From Welwitschia mirabilis (taxonomy: Eukaryota; Gnetophyta; Gnetopsida; Welwitschiales): a stretch of 23,511 bases of DNA. The notes below the pieces were generated by a model. The model saw only the letters and a list, made by a program, of their open reading frames with translations. It had not been told where the DNA came from and made no database searches. Positions 1 through 10,795 of the stretch are shown here, in pieces (position 1 is the stretch's first letter; the number at the start of each line of letters is the position of its first letter). The stretch spans positions 129,460,610 to 129,484,120 of the forward strand of contig JBOZIK010000001.1 of assembly GCA_051453625.1 (NCBI GenBank), written 5' to 3'. The position numbers were made by a program, and so were the translations under genes.

Positions 1-342
1 AATATGGAAATGAAAATGGAAATGCAATGCAAACATACTATTAACCAAGGTCAACCTTAACAAAGGTTGCCCTTATGATCTAAATAAATCATAGCTTTTC
101 ACTAACTAAGACCAATTTAAACCATAAGGGACATTTAAAAAATTGAAATGAAAAGAGTATTTGTATTAATTGAAAGAACATTACATTCACTTACAATAGA
201 ATAATAGCTCCTCAATGGAAGAGACATAGCCTAACACTAAGAAAACCCCTTTCTCCAGCTATTGGATGAACCTCTTACTTTCAAGCTTTCATCACAAGCA
301 TATCAAGTAAAAAAGATGGTTGCAAGTAAGGGAGGGAAGGGG

Positions 343-351
343 TATTTATAG
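343..351 (-). promoter_or_regulatory. Minus-strand TATA box of LTR-like block 1
   Basis: The minus strand reads CTATAAATA followed by CCCC, a textbook plant TATA box. It lies downstream (minus sense) of the GTCGTCC-rich part, where the U3 core promoter of an LTR should be. The equivalent box in block 2 is at 11531-11539. Confidence 0.45.
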
Positions 352-460
352 TTTTATAATGAACTATAACCCTAGACGTCTGTTAAGAAAACTCTACCTA
401 TCCACATGGCCCATTTGGCACTTGTTATAATGCAATCTACTGCCACAGTGTAAAATCATC

Positions 461-812
461 TGTCGTCTTGTCCATCGTCTACACAACCATGGGGACGACG
501 CCACCTTCTTGCCTTAGGTTATGTGCCCATATGATACCGTTAGCTCCATGGGTTGCCCGTTTATGTTACTGAGGCTGTCGTCCTATTTGTCGTTCACACG
601 ACACAAGGGACAATACCTTGAACTATGTGTCCATGTGCTATCATTAGCTATGTATATTATCCTTACATCCATTGTCCTCCTGTCATTCAGACAACAAAGG
701 GGACGATGCCCTATCATCATGTGCTACTGTCAAAGTATTGCCTAGGTGCTGCTCCTTTGTAGGTATGTTAATGAACTGTCGTTGCCTCTGTCATGGGGTG
801 ACAGTGGGATAA
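461..812. repeat. Cluster of GTCGTCC / GGGACGA motif units in U3
   Basis: Four loose units start near 461, 574, 670 and 777, about 95-115 bases apart. Each has a GTCGTC- or TTGTCC-like half followed within 20-35 bases by a GGGACGAC-, GGGACAAT- or GGGTGACA-like half, so each unit is an imperfect inverted repeat. Related units occur in block 2 (11641-11851) and block 3 (22622-22805). They sit upstream (minus sense) of the TATA box, which suggests U3 enhancer-type or hairpin-forming repeats. The reading frame that crosses 521-745 looks incidental to these repeats. Confidence 0.5.
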
Positions 813-1479
813 CACTCTTTTCAAGCTCCTCAAGTAGAGAAAATTGGTCTTCTTCACCTTTAGTCCTCCTTTAATATGCTAAATATCAAAACATGCCTAA
901 AATACCTCTAATTATATTAATAATTACATGTTTTTATGATCATCTTATCCTCTCTCCATAATCAGCATAACTGCATCTAAACCTGTATAAATGTCCTGCA
1001 AAAGTACTCCAAATACAACATCAAATTCCTACAAATTGGCATCGCAACATCTATCCATGTTATATTATTTATGATACTTTAGTTGTTGTTTGAGATTTTA
1101 GGATTAGACGTAAAAATGTCTTCTTAGATGCTTGGATATGTTTTTTTATCTAGGTATCACTCCTAAGTGAGATAGTATTTACTCCACTAACTTCTTGTTA
1201 TTCTTCAATTATGTTGATAAGTTTTAATTTCTATTATAAGCTTTTCCTTTTCTCTTTACTTGAGTATAGATAACGAGTAGGTTATGATTTAAAAAGGTTA
1301 ATTTATTCCTTGTTCTAAATGTTGAAGATTTTGAGTAGTCTAGTTATTGATTTTAGCTCATTTAATGTTTTTAGATAACTAGGTTTTCATAAATTTTTTA
1401 TAAATGTCTTATAGTAATCTACTTTAAAGTTGATAAGTCTATCTAAAAGGAGGTGTTTTATTTTTCTAATATTTCTCTT

Positions 1480-2415
1480 AGAATCTAGGGTGATGTTTTT
1501 AGTTTGAGTTGTAACAATTCCATAGAAAAATCATAGTTTATGTTGTCACTGTTTTGAAAAGGGTATCTTATCTTGTATAATATTCACTTACTTAGTTACT
1601 ACCCTTTGTATATTGGAACATAGAAATATTCTTTTATTTCAAGTTTATCAAAGATACATATAGCATATATAGCTCTAGTACTATCTGATCAAAGTTTAGA
1701 TAATTTAAAGTTATCCAATCTCTTAGTGATGAAATCTAATTTTCTATTTAAGCCTATTTCTTTATCTAAATTATATGTTTCTCTTATCATGATCATAGAA
1801 CATTGAGTTTATTTAGCTACTTATCTATTTCTAAAAGATCTTTTTTAATTTTCAAAGCTTTTCATTATGTTTACTAAGGTATTTTGTGCTTCATCTAGTA
1901 CTTTAGATGTAGAATTTTCATCACTTATCATCTTTATTAGTTTCCTTCTTTGTATTGTTAATCCTTCATAAACATAGTTAATAATATTTAATCTTCAAAA
2001 CCACGTCATGGACATCTCTTTAGTAAGTTTTTTGAAACTCTCAAATATCTTGTAATAAATTTTATTATCTTGTTCTTATAAATCTATGATTTTTCTTTTA
2101 AGTTCATTAGTTTGTGTGTTGAGAATACTTTTTTATAAACTCATGTGTAAAATCTACGCATGACATAATTAAACATTGTTTCAAGTTATTTACCCAAGAT
2201 TTTTCTTTTTCTTTCAAGGAAAAAGGGAAAAGTTTCATATTGACTAATTTTTTCTAATCTTTAATGATTGCAATTATGACTTAAAACTCTTTTAGTCACT
2301 CATAGAGGTCCTTAGAATCTAGGTTATGAAATTTGAGTAACAAGTTAATGAATATTGGTTTTATTTCAATTCAGTTTATTTAAGAAGATAAAACCATACA
2401 AGAAGATGTATCTAA
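1480..2415 (-). pseudogene. gag: Decayed Ty3/gypsy (Athila/Tat-like) gag polyprotein
   Basis: Gag is the capsid/nucleocapsid polyprotein that packages retrotransposon RNA in the cytoplasm. Conceptual translation of the minus strand, across stops and frame changes, gives gag landmarks in the right order. An N-terminal stretch with SSCMVLSS lies near 2405. The family hallmark KLFPFSLKEKEKSW starts at 2235. TNELKRKIIDL then EQDN lies near 2080-2110. YEGLTIQRRKL lies near 1950, and YNLDKEIGLNRKLDF starts near 1775. A degenerate CCHC knuckle lies at 1626-1667, and a PFSKQ segment near 1560 resembles the post-knuckle NPYS/NPFS region. At least half a dozen stops and one or more frameshifts interrupt it. 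The tail between about 1080 and 1480 is probably its decayed C-terminus. No protease or polymerase follows; LTR-like block 1 comes next. Similarity to the gag family was judged from memory of family motifs, not by a search. Copy 2 holds a truncated version at 13697-14220. Confidence 0.75.
1626..1667 (-). other. Ghost of the gag CCHC zinc knuckle
   Basis: Fourteen codons keep the exact CX2CX4HX4C spacing, but three of the four metal ligands are lost. The positions read Y-x2-C-x4-L-x4-Y. The two Cys to Tyr changes are what a TGT to TAT (G to A) transition gives. The site falls between the YNLD region and the PFS region, which is where a gag knuckle belongs. It cannot bind zinc as it stands. Confidence 0.55.
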
Positions 2416-5400
2416 CTACTTATGCTGCCATAATTCTTTTAAAGTTTCTTAAGTAATCCTTGATAAAAACTACTTGTGATCTATTTTAGATATGGTTAAT
2501 TTAGCTTAAAAAATATAAGTGGGATTTTTAGTTAAATTTTCACTTGTTTGAAATGTAGGTTTTAAGTATTCTTGATTAAAGCCAATGTTAAAGTCATTTA
2601 GAAGTGGCTAGTATTCCTATTGTTCCTCGCTTTCCCTATAAAGGCAGTTAGTAATAGATCTACTCTAATAGTGCATAAGAAGTAAATATTGATAAAAAGG
2701 CTTCAATAATAGACTAAAAATGCAAATTGATAGAAGTTACTAAAATACACAATTTAAGATTCAAAGGATGATAAAATTCAAGAAAATGATAATCATGTCA
2801 ATTAATTGAAAAAACTTACATTGTAAAAAATAAATAGAAAATAGAAAGTAATTTAAGCTATTTGAAATAGTGCACTTAAATAATAAAATTTCCAATTCCA
2901 AACCTTTATGTTCAAAACATATAGGTACCTATTAATATTGAAACACAAAGAATTCCATAAATTTTGGTAATAGATGTAAACCTATCCTTTTTGCAATTGA
3001 AAATAAAAAAATAATATTATAACACACCTAGATGGAAGTGAAGTTCCATGTAAAGTATTTGAGGCAAATGTTCATAGATTCATGCTTCTATGCTCTAGAT
3101 TCTTCTAGTTCCTACAAAATCTATAATTGTTTTTGTATTTTTGGTTAAAAAAGATTAAAAAAATAAGAAATAGGGGGAAAAACAATTCATAAAGAAAGAT
3201 AATTTTTTGGTAAGAAAAGAAAAACTAGTTGCAATTCCAAATAATATTACTAAGAATTTGATAAGCCTTAACTTCTGTTATAACTTGTGATTTGTGGATG
3301 ATGTGCTTAGTTATCAAATTGTAGGTGCTAGTTTTAAGTAAAGAAATGAAGACATCCCATTAAGTATAGTTGATATTAATTATCATTATCTCCTAGGAAA
3401 TACAAAGTTATTTTAATGCTTATAAAATTTAATATTTTAATTATGGATCTAAATAAAAATTAATCTTAAAAGGATACTAAAATTAACAGACTAAATATCT
3501 TCTACTAGAAATTAGTAATAATTATTCATAAGGTAATCTATCAAGCAAGACCTACCCAAGTGAAACATATCATGCTAAGTAAATCTTGGATTTGTAGATA
3601 ACTAATAAATTATTCACTATAGATTTTACATATAAATGAAAGCATAAGTATTAGAATTTTTACGTCTTATAATAAAATGTAGGAAACACTAGGAAATCAT
3701 GAAAAATATTACCAATTAACATATCAATGATTTAAACCCTAACAAAGCATTAAATAAATATATCTAAGTAATAAACATGAAAGAACATTCAAAATAAACT
3801 ATTGCATAACCAATAACCTTGAATCAATGATGGAAGTTAAAAAGAAAATCCAATCATAAATCAAAGTGAATATACCAATGATGCAAATAGTTGAGATAAT
3901 ATCAAATCAGCATGGATTAACTACTGAGTCCTAGTAAAATAGATTCCTCATGAATCAGGCATTTCCTTGTACCTAGGAAGAAAGAACAGAATCTAATAAC
4001 CTCATGATGAGATAAGTCCTCAACATAGTCATATAAGCTCTAGATCTAAAATGTCAGAATTTAAATGGATGGAAAAAAAATAGAGCTCCAATGATGGCAT
4101 ACTTCGAGATAAATGATCTTTGATAAAGTATGAATTGATGGATTAATGGGATATTTTTAAACCTTGAGGCAGTATCTACTTTCATAGCTTGCTTGGGTGA
4201 TAGGATATGGATATGTAGTCCATAGTTTTTATAGACTATTTTATGCTTGTCTATAAGGTTAATCTATCAACTTATTCGCCATTTAGTCTTTCATCTTTTT
4301 TAAAACCTATTTGATCCCAACATACTAGTGACACAGATAGTTTTAACAATCACACTAGTCTTTTTTTCTAAATTAGATTCAATAAAGCTTAGATAGCTTA
4401 AAATTACCTATAAATAAAATACCAAAGTTGGACCTTCTTAATAATATAACTAAAAACAATTTAACTATAAATATAATATATATAGTTTTAAAAAGATATT
4501 AATTTACTAAAATTTAAGGTCAAATATGTAAAACTTCAAATGTAAATAGACATTCAATGACTTCTCTAATTTCATGTAAATATTTCTATCATACCCTACA
4601 TTTTGTAAACCTTAATTGCTTGAATATTAATCATATTAAGCTTTTAATCAAATGACAAGTTACTCTTCTTTAAAGGCCTTGTCAAAATAAGATGGTCTTT
4701 TAAATTAGTCATAGCCTTAATTTTCATAATTTACAATGAAAATAATAATAACTATGTTATGAAGATTTTTATGAGAAAAGCTATCTAATTCTTAAAACTA
4801 AGTAACCCCATTATGTAATATATTTATATCACATGTTAAAAGTAATAAAGTAAAAATTTCAAAAAGACATAATAATATTTTTACATCTTGTTTACTCATT
4901 TAAATTCTTAGTGAATGTAATAAGTATAGTATATTATGAACATATATTTGCTTCTTTGTGTTATGTGATTGATAGATTCTATGCATTATAAAATAAATAA
5001 GCATTTAAAAAAGTACATGCACTCTTACTTAGAACCAAGAATGATAAATAAGTAGATTTATCTATCATGACTTTTATTTTCTTGAGAAGTGTAATGGCAC
5101 TTGATTCAAATATACTTATTGTTGTGTTCATTGGAATTAAAAAGTTTATCTCGTTATGTCATATGACAATTTTTAGAATTATTTATTATTCTTTTTATGC
5201 ATGTCTTAGATGAATTAAACATACTTATAAGTGTATGAAGAATTAAAAAGGAGATAGCATGAGGAAATGATGCATGTAATTAACCTTGCCAATTAAAGAA
5301 AGAAAATTACTCACCATAGTTAGATGCATGAGTTATAAATATAATGTCTCTTTTTATAGTCTAATGTTACTTATTACTTATTCCACTTATCAATGGTAAA

Positions 5401-5440
5401 TTATGTAATCTTATGATCTTAAACTATATGCCTTTTGTTT
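2416..5440. other. AT-rich interior, no recognisable gene (copy 1)
   Basis: On the minus strand this is the region upstream of gag, so part of it may be an untranslated leader and a 5' LTR. A minus-strand TATA-like box (CTATAAAAA, 4226-4234) and a TGTTGGG start (4313-4322) are present and conserved in copy 2 (16037-16045 and 16124-16133). A segment at 3231-3240, minus TTGGAATTGC, faintly recalls a decayed tRNA primer-binding site. No reading frame of note was seen on either strand. Confidence 0.4.
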
Positions 5441-5442
5441 AT

Positions 5443-5454
5443 CTATATATAAAG
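5443..5454 (+). promoter_or_regulatory. Plus-strand TATA box with CT-rich leader (copy 1)
   Basis: CTATATATAAAG is followed by a short transition to a strongly pyrimidine-rich stretch at about 5508-5550, then an ATG at 5620 in a reasonable plant context (CAGCCATCATGGGC). This resembles either a gene promoter plus 5' leader or the promoter part of a copia-type LTR. The copy 2 equivalent at 17254-17265 has changed to CTTTATATAGAG, a weaker box. Confidence 0.35.
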
Positions 5455-5619
5455 AGACCTTCATCTCTTACAAAAAAAGTAGATACTCTCCATTTTTGAT
5501 GTAAGTGCATTTTCTTATTTTCTTTCTCTTTTTTCTCGTCTCTTTTTTGTGGAGATTAGATCTTGAAATCTTGGAGCTAATGATTCTTAAGCTCAGATCT
5601 TCATCAATCTTCAGCCATC

Positions 5620-5709
5620 ATGGGCTTACTAATCTGTTCAAGTAAGCTCTTTACTCATGTTATCCATGAGACTTCTTTTAAAGATTCTAGTAGAGTGATT
5701 ATATATTGA
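5620..5709 (+). other. 29-codon open frame behind the promoter-like block (copy 1)
   Basis: The frame begins MGLLICSSKL and ends at a TGA after 29 codons. The copy 2 version (17431-17556) starts identically and runs 41 codons. A possible plant splice donor (AA|GTAAGC) lies at about codon 8, so this could be the first exon of a lost gene or merely leader sequence. Three of five codon differences over the shared part are synonymous, which is too few to infer selection. No family was recognised. Confidence 0.15.
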
Positions 5710-6964
5710 ATTAGGTCATTATTTATGATTATCTTAAAATTATATGTTTTACTCCCTATCATTGGCTCTCACCAAGACATTGGGGATATATAAGTGTCTC
5801 TTGTGATTGGTGATGGAGGTTACTAAGGAATGATTATGGCCAAGTGACTAGGGAATTCACTATTTAAAATACAAGGAAAAAAGTATCCATGTTTATTTTG
5901 TATTGATATACATAATATTATATTTTTCATTTATTATGAATTAGATCCATCTTATTAGGGGCAAATGTTTGATCCTCAAAAATCTCTTTTAGACTAGTAC
6001 TCCTTTATGGAAATCTTAAGATTCATTGTAAATGCTTTTGTAAATTGATTTTTCTTTTCTATGTTGATTGCATCAGTAATATTTAGCAAAAAATATTGTA
6101 AATAATTATTTTATCTAGTATATTAATTATTCTATTAATTTAAATTATTATGTAACTAGTTGTAAAATCTTTATCATATTTGGAAGTTAAATTTCCAAAA
6201 GCCTAGGCTAAAAGCACTATAACTCATTAACTAGTAGGTATAAATTAGTGAAATTTCTTTCATAAGTATTAAATTATTTATGTTTGTGAAAATTTAAAAA
6301 AAAATAATTTTTCAAATGTTTCATAATTTTTAAAAAACTTATTAGGAAATAAATGTAGAAATTAGTAAGCAATTAATTTTCATTTCTATAACAAGTAGAT
6401 AATATATCTAATAACTTAAGAATCCTAGGTTGTAGATAATTGAATAAGTTTTTCAAAACATATTAAATTATTTAAAAACTCAAAGTATTTTAAAAGTTAT
6501 AGTCATTTTAGTATAGTGTGATAGAACTGTGATTTTAAAAAATTTAACAGTTTCTAATCTTAAATCATGGCCGGATAAATAATATTTTTAGAATACCAAA
6601 ATATCTTAATTTTAGTTCTAAGGATCCTATTATAAGTCTATTTTATAAAAACTACTATAATTTTTTTCCTTAATTATCAATTAATTATTTTTTTAATTAT
6701 AATATCTCCTTAGAGCCCAAAAACTTTATAATTAACATCTTAAATTATATAAAATTTATTAAATAAAATTATATAGGTAATGTGAGTATTGGTACCCTTA
6801 TGTTACATTACTTAGGAATAATATTTTTTTAGGGTAAATGTCTCTTTTACCTTTTTCTTTTATCTTACTTTGAATATGCATGCTTATAAGGGTTTACACC
6901 TTAGTAGTTTAGGTAACATGAATAGTCCTTAATTTATTACTTATTTTCTTGACTTATGATATAG
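5710..6964. other. AT-rich stretch without a gene (copy 1)
   Basis: No reading frame or RNA gene could be supported on either strand. It differs from copy 2 by an extra ~44 bases at 5755-5798 (flanked by a short CTC match, as in simple deletion or slippage) and lacks about 17 bases found in copy 2 near 18561-18577. The 58 bases at 6367-6424 are the sister sequence of the N gap at 18132-18189. Confidence 0.5.
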
Positions 6965-7000
6965 CCATATAAGTTTTGGATAAATAATTATTTCTTAATA

Positions 7001-7159
7001 ACGATTTTTAAGCTATACTTCCTTTTATTTATCTTCATTGCACATAATCATGAAGATTGTCATATGAGCATGGAAGAATGCTTTTAGGATTGGCATAGCT
7101 CTATGTATGGATTACTTTCTTTAAGTACATTGTTGAGATACAATCTAATACATTTTTAA
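7001..7159 (+). pseudogene. Broken 53-codon frame, copy 1 counterpart of 18788-18946
   Basis: Aligned codon by codon with copy 2 there is no indel over 159 bases, but the start is ACG instead of ATG and codon 29 is TAG (7085-7087) where copy 2 has CAG. The shared part reads FIAHNHEDCHMSMEECF. The stop codon at 7157-7159 is also shared. See the copy 2 entry for the possible meaning. It cannot encode the full peptide as it stands. Confidence 0.25.
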
Positions 7160-7186
7160 TATTTTCATTATTATTAGAAAAATAAG

Positions 7187-8148
7187 NNNNNNNNNNNNNN
7201 NNNNNNNNNNNNNNNNNNNNNNNNNNNNNNNNNNNNNNNNNNNNNNNNNNNNNNNNNNNNNNNNNNNNNNNNNNNNNNNNNNNNNNNNNNNNNNNNNNNN
7301 NNNNNNNNNNNNNNNNNNNNNNNNNNNNNNNNNNNNNNNNNNNNNNNNNNNNNNNNNNNNNNNNNNNNNNNNNNNNNNNNNNNNNNNNNNNNNNNNNNNN
7401 NNNNNNNNNNNNNNNNNNNNNNNNNNNNNNNNNNNNNNNNNNNNNNNNNNNNNNNNNNNNNNNNNNNNNNNNNNNNNNNNNNNNNNNNNNNNNNNNNNNN
7501 NNNNNNNNNNNNNNNNNNNNNNNNNNNNNNNNNNNNNNNNNNNNNNNNNNNNNNNNNNNNNNNNNNNNNNNNNNNNNNNNNNNNNNNNNNNNNNNNNNNN
7601 NNNNNNNNNNNNNNNNNNNNNNNNNNNNNNNNNNNNNNNNNNNNNNNNNNNNNNNNNNNNNNNNNNNNNNNNNNNNNNNNNNNNNNNNNNNNNNNNNNNN
7701 NNNNNNNNNNNNNNNNNNNNNNNNNNNNNNNNNNNNNNNNNNNNNNNNNNNNNNNNNNNNNNNNNNNNNNNNNNNNNNNNNNNNNNNNNNNNNNNNNNNN
7801 NNNNNNNNNNNNNNNNNNNNNNNNNNNNNNNNNNNNNNNNNNNNNNNNNNNNNNNNNNNNNNNNNNNNNNNNNNNNNNNNNNNNNNNNNNNNNNNNNNNN
7901 NNNNNNNNNNNNNNNNNNNNNNNNNNNNNNNNNNNNNNNNNNNNNNNNNNNNNNNNNNNNNNNNNNNNNNNNNNNNNNNNNNNNNNNNNNNNNNNNNNNN
8001 NNNNNNNNNNNNNNNNNNNNNNNNNNNNNNNNNNNNNNNNNNNNNNNNNNNNNNNNNNNNNNNNNNNNNNNNNNNNNNNNNNNNNNNNNNNNNNNNNNNN
8101 NNNNNNNNNNNNNNNNNNNNNNNNNNNNNNNNNNNNNNNNNNNNNNNN
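7187..8148. other. Assembly gap (962 N)
   Basis: Sequence is unknown here. The 70 bases before the gap (from 7116) and the 70 bases after it (from 8149) both match the same single segment of copy 2, beginning TTTCTTTAAGTACATT at 18903. The open reading frame called across the gap is an artefact of N translation. Confidence 0.95.
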
Positions 8149-9274
8149 TTTCTTTAAGTACATTATTAAGATGTGATTTGCTCCATTTTAAATGTTTGTA
8201 TTATGATTAAAAAAGGAAAAGAAAAGAATATTTCTTTTACTTAGGTTTTCATTATTATAATCTTGAATACAGAGATGTTTCAGTATGTTTGTTTTTTCTT
8301 TTATGATTATTTCTATAAAATGAACCTAATGATAATTAGAATTATTATAAATAGGTAAATAATCTATTAAATATTCATGTTAGTTAGAATTATATATATG
8401 CATTTGTATGGTGTATTTATTAAATAGTACTAAATCAAGATAATCCTAATAATAAGAATCTCCATACTTGGATTTCATCATTAAGGCAAGTTGCATTGCA
8501 TTTTTTTTTATAATACCCTTCTAGAAGTAGATTTTATTATTACTCTCTTATCCTATCCATGTGTGAACTTACTCTGACTTAATATCTCAAGCTCTTAGCA
8601 TTAATGGATCATGTTACATCATCTAGATATGTTTCAAGAAAGTAGGGGTTATTTATAAGCATGCATCCACCTTAAATATCACCTGTCACCAGTATTGGAG
8701 GTATATCAAGGTGAAATATAAGTTTATGTAGTTTAACCCATCCATGTTTATATAGTTTAGAACCTAAAGTAGAACCAACTCATCTTTGGAGGATGGTCGT
8801 ATATCTACCTCGAATACCATTAACAGAAGTTAAAACCTTTTATTATGTTGGTTAAGTACTATCCTCAGACCTATCCATGTATGTTTTATAAAAAGTCTAC
8901 ATTCTCCCCAACTATTTACAAGATATCTTTCTATGTAAAGAAAAACTAGGAAGAAATGGAGGACACAAACTTATGACATCGCTAGTATTTATAAATCAAA
9001 ATAACCTAGAAATTAATTATACATGAATATATAATAATAATATGATTTGTTTTTCTCAGAATATGAAAATGCTAATAAAGGAATAAGTAAATTTGATCCT
9101 AGGTTCTATTGTGTCTATTATTTAATAATGTTAAAGAAGAAAGGAAGAGGTAAAAAAAAGAATAGTGCCTAATTAAGGTAAAAAAAGTAGGATAATGCAA
9201 TTTGCCACTTAAAAGACATATGAACTCCAAAGCTTACTTGAACATATCAATTATTCCCCATGTAACATATATTT
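8149..9274. other. AT-rich stretch without a gene (copy 1)
   Basis: It is colinear with about 18903-20057 of copy 2. No coding frame, RNA gene or promoter could be supported on either strand. Confidence 0.5.
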
Positions 9275-9460
9275 CTAAATCATTATGTGATGATGCTTAA
9301 CTGTAATCAAAATAATAGAAGAAGTTTTCACTTCATACACTACATACAAATGATAAAAATCTATTTGATTGGATGATTTTGTGTTTAGAGTTGATGTATC
9401 ATGATCGATTTCCTTCATATGTCCTCTATAGATCTCTTCTACTTTTGCTATCAAAGGGAT
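9275..9460 (-). other. 61-codon open stretch without a start (copy 1)
   Basis: Between stops, the minus strand stays open for 61 codons and reads KVEEIYRGHMKEIDHD near its beginning. The composition is more protein-like than that of the surroundings. In copy 2 (20058-20219) the same frame contains one stop (TAA at 20136-20138). It has no upstream ATG, only an internal Met, so at most it is an exon or a fragment of a decayed coding region. No family was recognised. Confidence 0.2.
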
Positions 9461-10795
9461 TTAAGTATACCATCATTCCTAATTTAACTATCTTTTAGTA
9501 CCAACCCCAATTTTATCTTGAAATTAACTAATATTATCACTAATTAATATAATAATTTATTCTACTAACCTTACAAATCTAAAGTTTACTAGAGTATGCT
9601 ATTTTTGGTTTTTAAAATTCATGGTCACTACTTGAAAACCTCTTCTTTAGATTAGTAAAGAAGTGTGATGTCTAAACTATTTTAGTTGTTTCATTTTATA
9701 CTTTCATAATCTAAAGATAATATTTTTATCCCTAGTAGTGCTCTAAATGGCAAAATTCACAACTAGCATTAAAACAATTTGAAATTAATAGTAAAAGAAA
9801 TGCAAATTTCAAGAAAACGTATGATAAAATTTAATTTTGGGAGTTTACTCTATCCTAGGGATTTGCAATCCAAATAAATTTATAGTAGAAAGCACTTGAA
9901 AGAATCATTCTTGAGTTTGAAATGGTCATGACAAGTAACAATATTAAGAAAATTATGATAAAAAAACTTCATCAAAACCTAACCTCAGGTTTCTTCTAAT
10001 CAAGGACCTTTTCACATTGCTCTGCTATGAATTCACTCTAAAACTTGATTATATACAATCTTATATAGATCAAAAGGTACAAATGTATGCAAATAAAAAG
10101 TTTAAAAAAGGTTAAATAAAAGATAACTTTATAATCATATTAGAAAAAATAAAAAAGTGAATGAATGCATTTCAAAGGATCTTATCCTTTACATAGGATG
10201 TAACAACCCCTAATATACATTTTACACTGAGGGAAAATACATGTCCTTATAAGGAAAAATTAAGAAAATATAAACTATGTCCTTAATGTGTAGTTAATAA
10301 ACTAGTGAAAGACTTATGGATCTTTACCATAGCTATAATATAATCATTCGTGTAAATATTAATCATGAAGTTATTATTATGGATAATATCACATATTATA
10401 GAATATTATTCTCTTTGTAATTGATAAGTGATTAATAGAGTATTCCCTGATTATGATGAGTATTGTAAATTTTAAATTATGTTATTAATAGTAGTAAAGT
10501 TTAGTTTAACTATAACTTTACTTTTAAAATACATAATATGTTGATTGTTCACTTTACATTTTACACCCTTTGTTGGTTAAAATTTATGAGATGAATATTT
10601 ATAACTCATAAAGTAATTGGTAATACCAAATTTAATTTATCACAAAAAATAATATACATATATATTACAGATAATATACTCAACATATTATAATTAGAAT
10701 TAATGGTCATGATTTCTACATCCATAGAATGATTATTAGAATTTGACACATAATTACAAGAAGATATCACATTATGATAGTATATCCTATGTTTG
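9461..10795. other. AT-rich stretch without a gene (copy 1)
   Basis: Colinear with 20220-21778 of copy 2 except that 222 bases present there (20472-20693) are missing here, at about position 9715. The join shares only 2 bases (TC). No gene was supported. Confidence 0.5.

Larger units (their letters stand above)
1..1060 (-). mobile_element. LTR-like block 1 (partial, cut by window start)
   Basis: This block is a diverged relative of the block at about 11150-12116. Shared landmarks in the same order include a 26-base stretch at 972-997 that matches 12005-12030 with one mismatch, the 'aaaccataaggga' motif at about 119-131 (again near 11300 and 22285), a cluster of GTCGTCC/GGGACGA motifs, and a minus-strand TATA box. 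It is less AT-rich than the interior. Read on the minus strand it follows the gag remnant directly, as a 3' LTR would. The right boundary near 1060 is where similarity to block 2 fades. No clean TG...CA ends or target-site duplication were found, so LTR identity is an inference from structure. Confidence 0.5.

Noticed and set aside
521-745. 74-codon plus-strand frame
   Set aside because: It lies within the GTCGTCC motif cluster of an LTR-like block, on the strand opposite to the element, with no counterpart in block 2.
7174-8163. 329-codon minus-strand frame
   Set aside because: It consists almost entirely of N; the open frame is an artefact of the gap.
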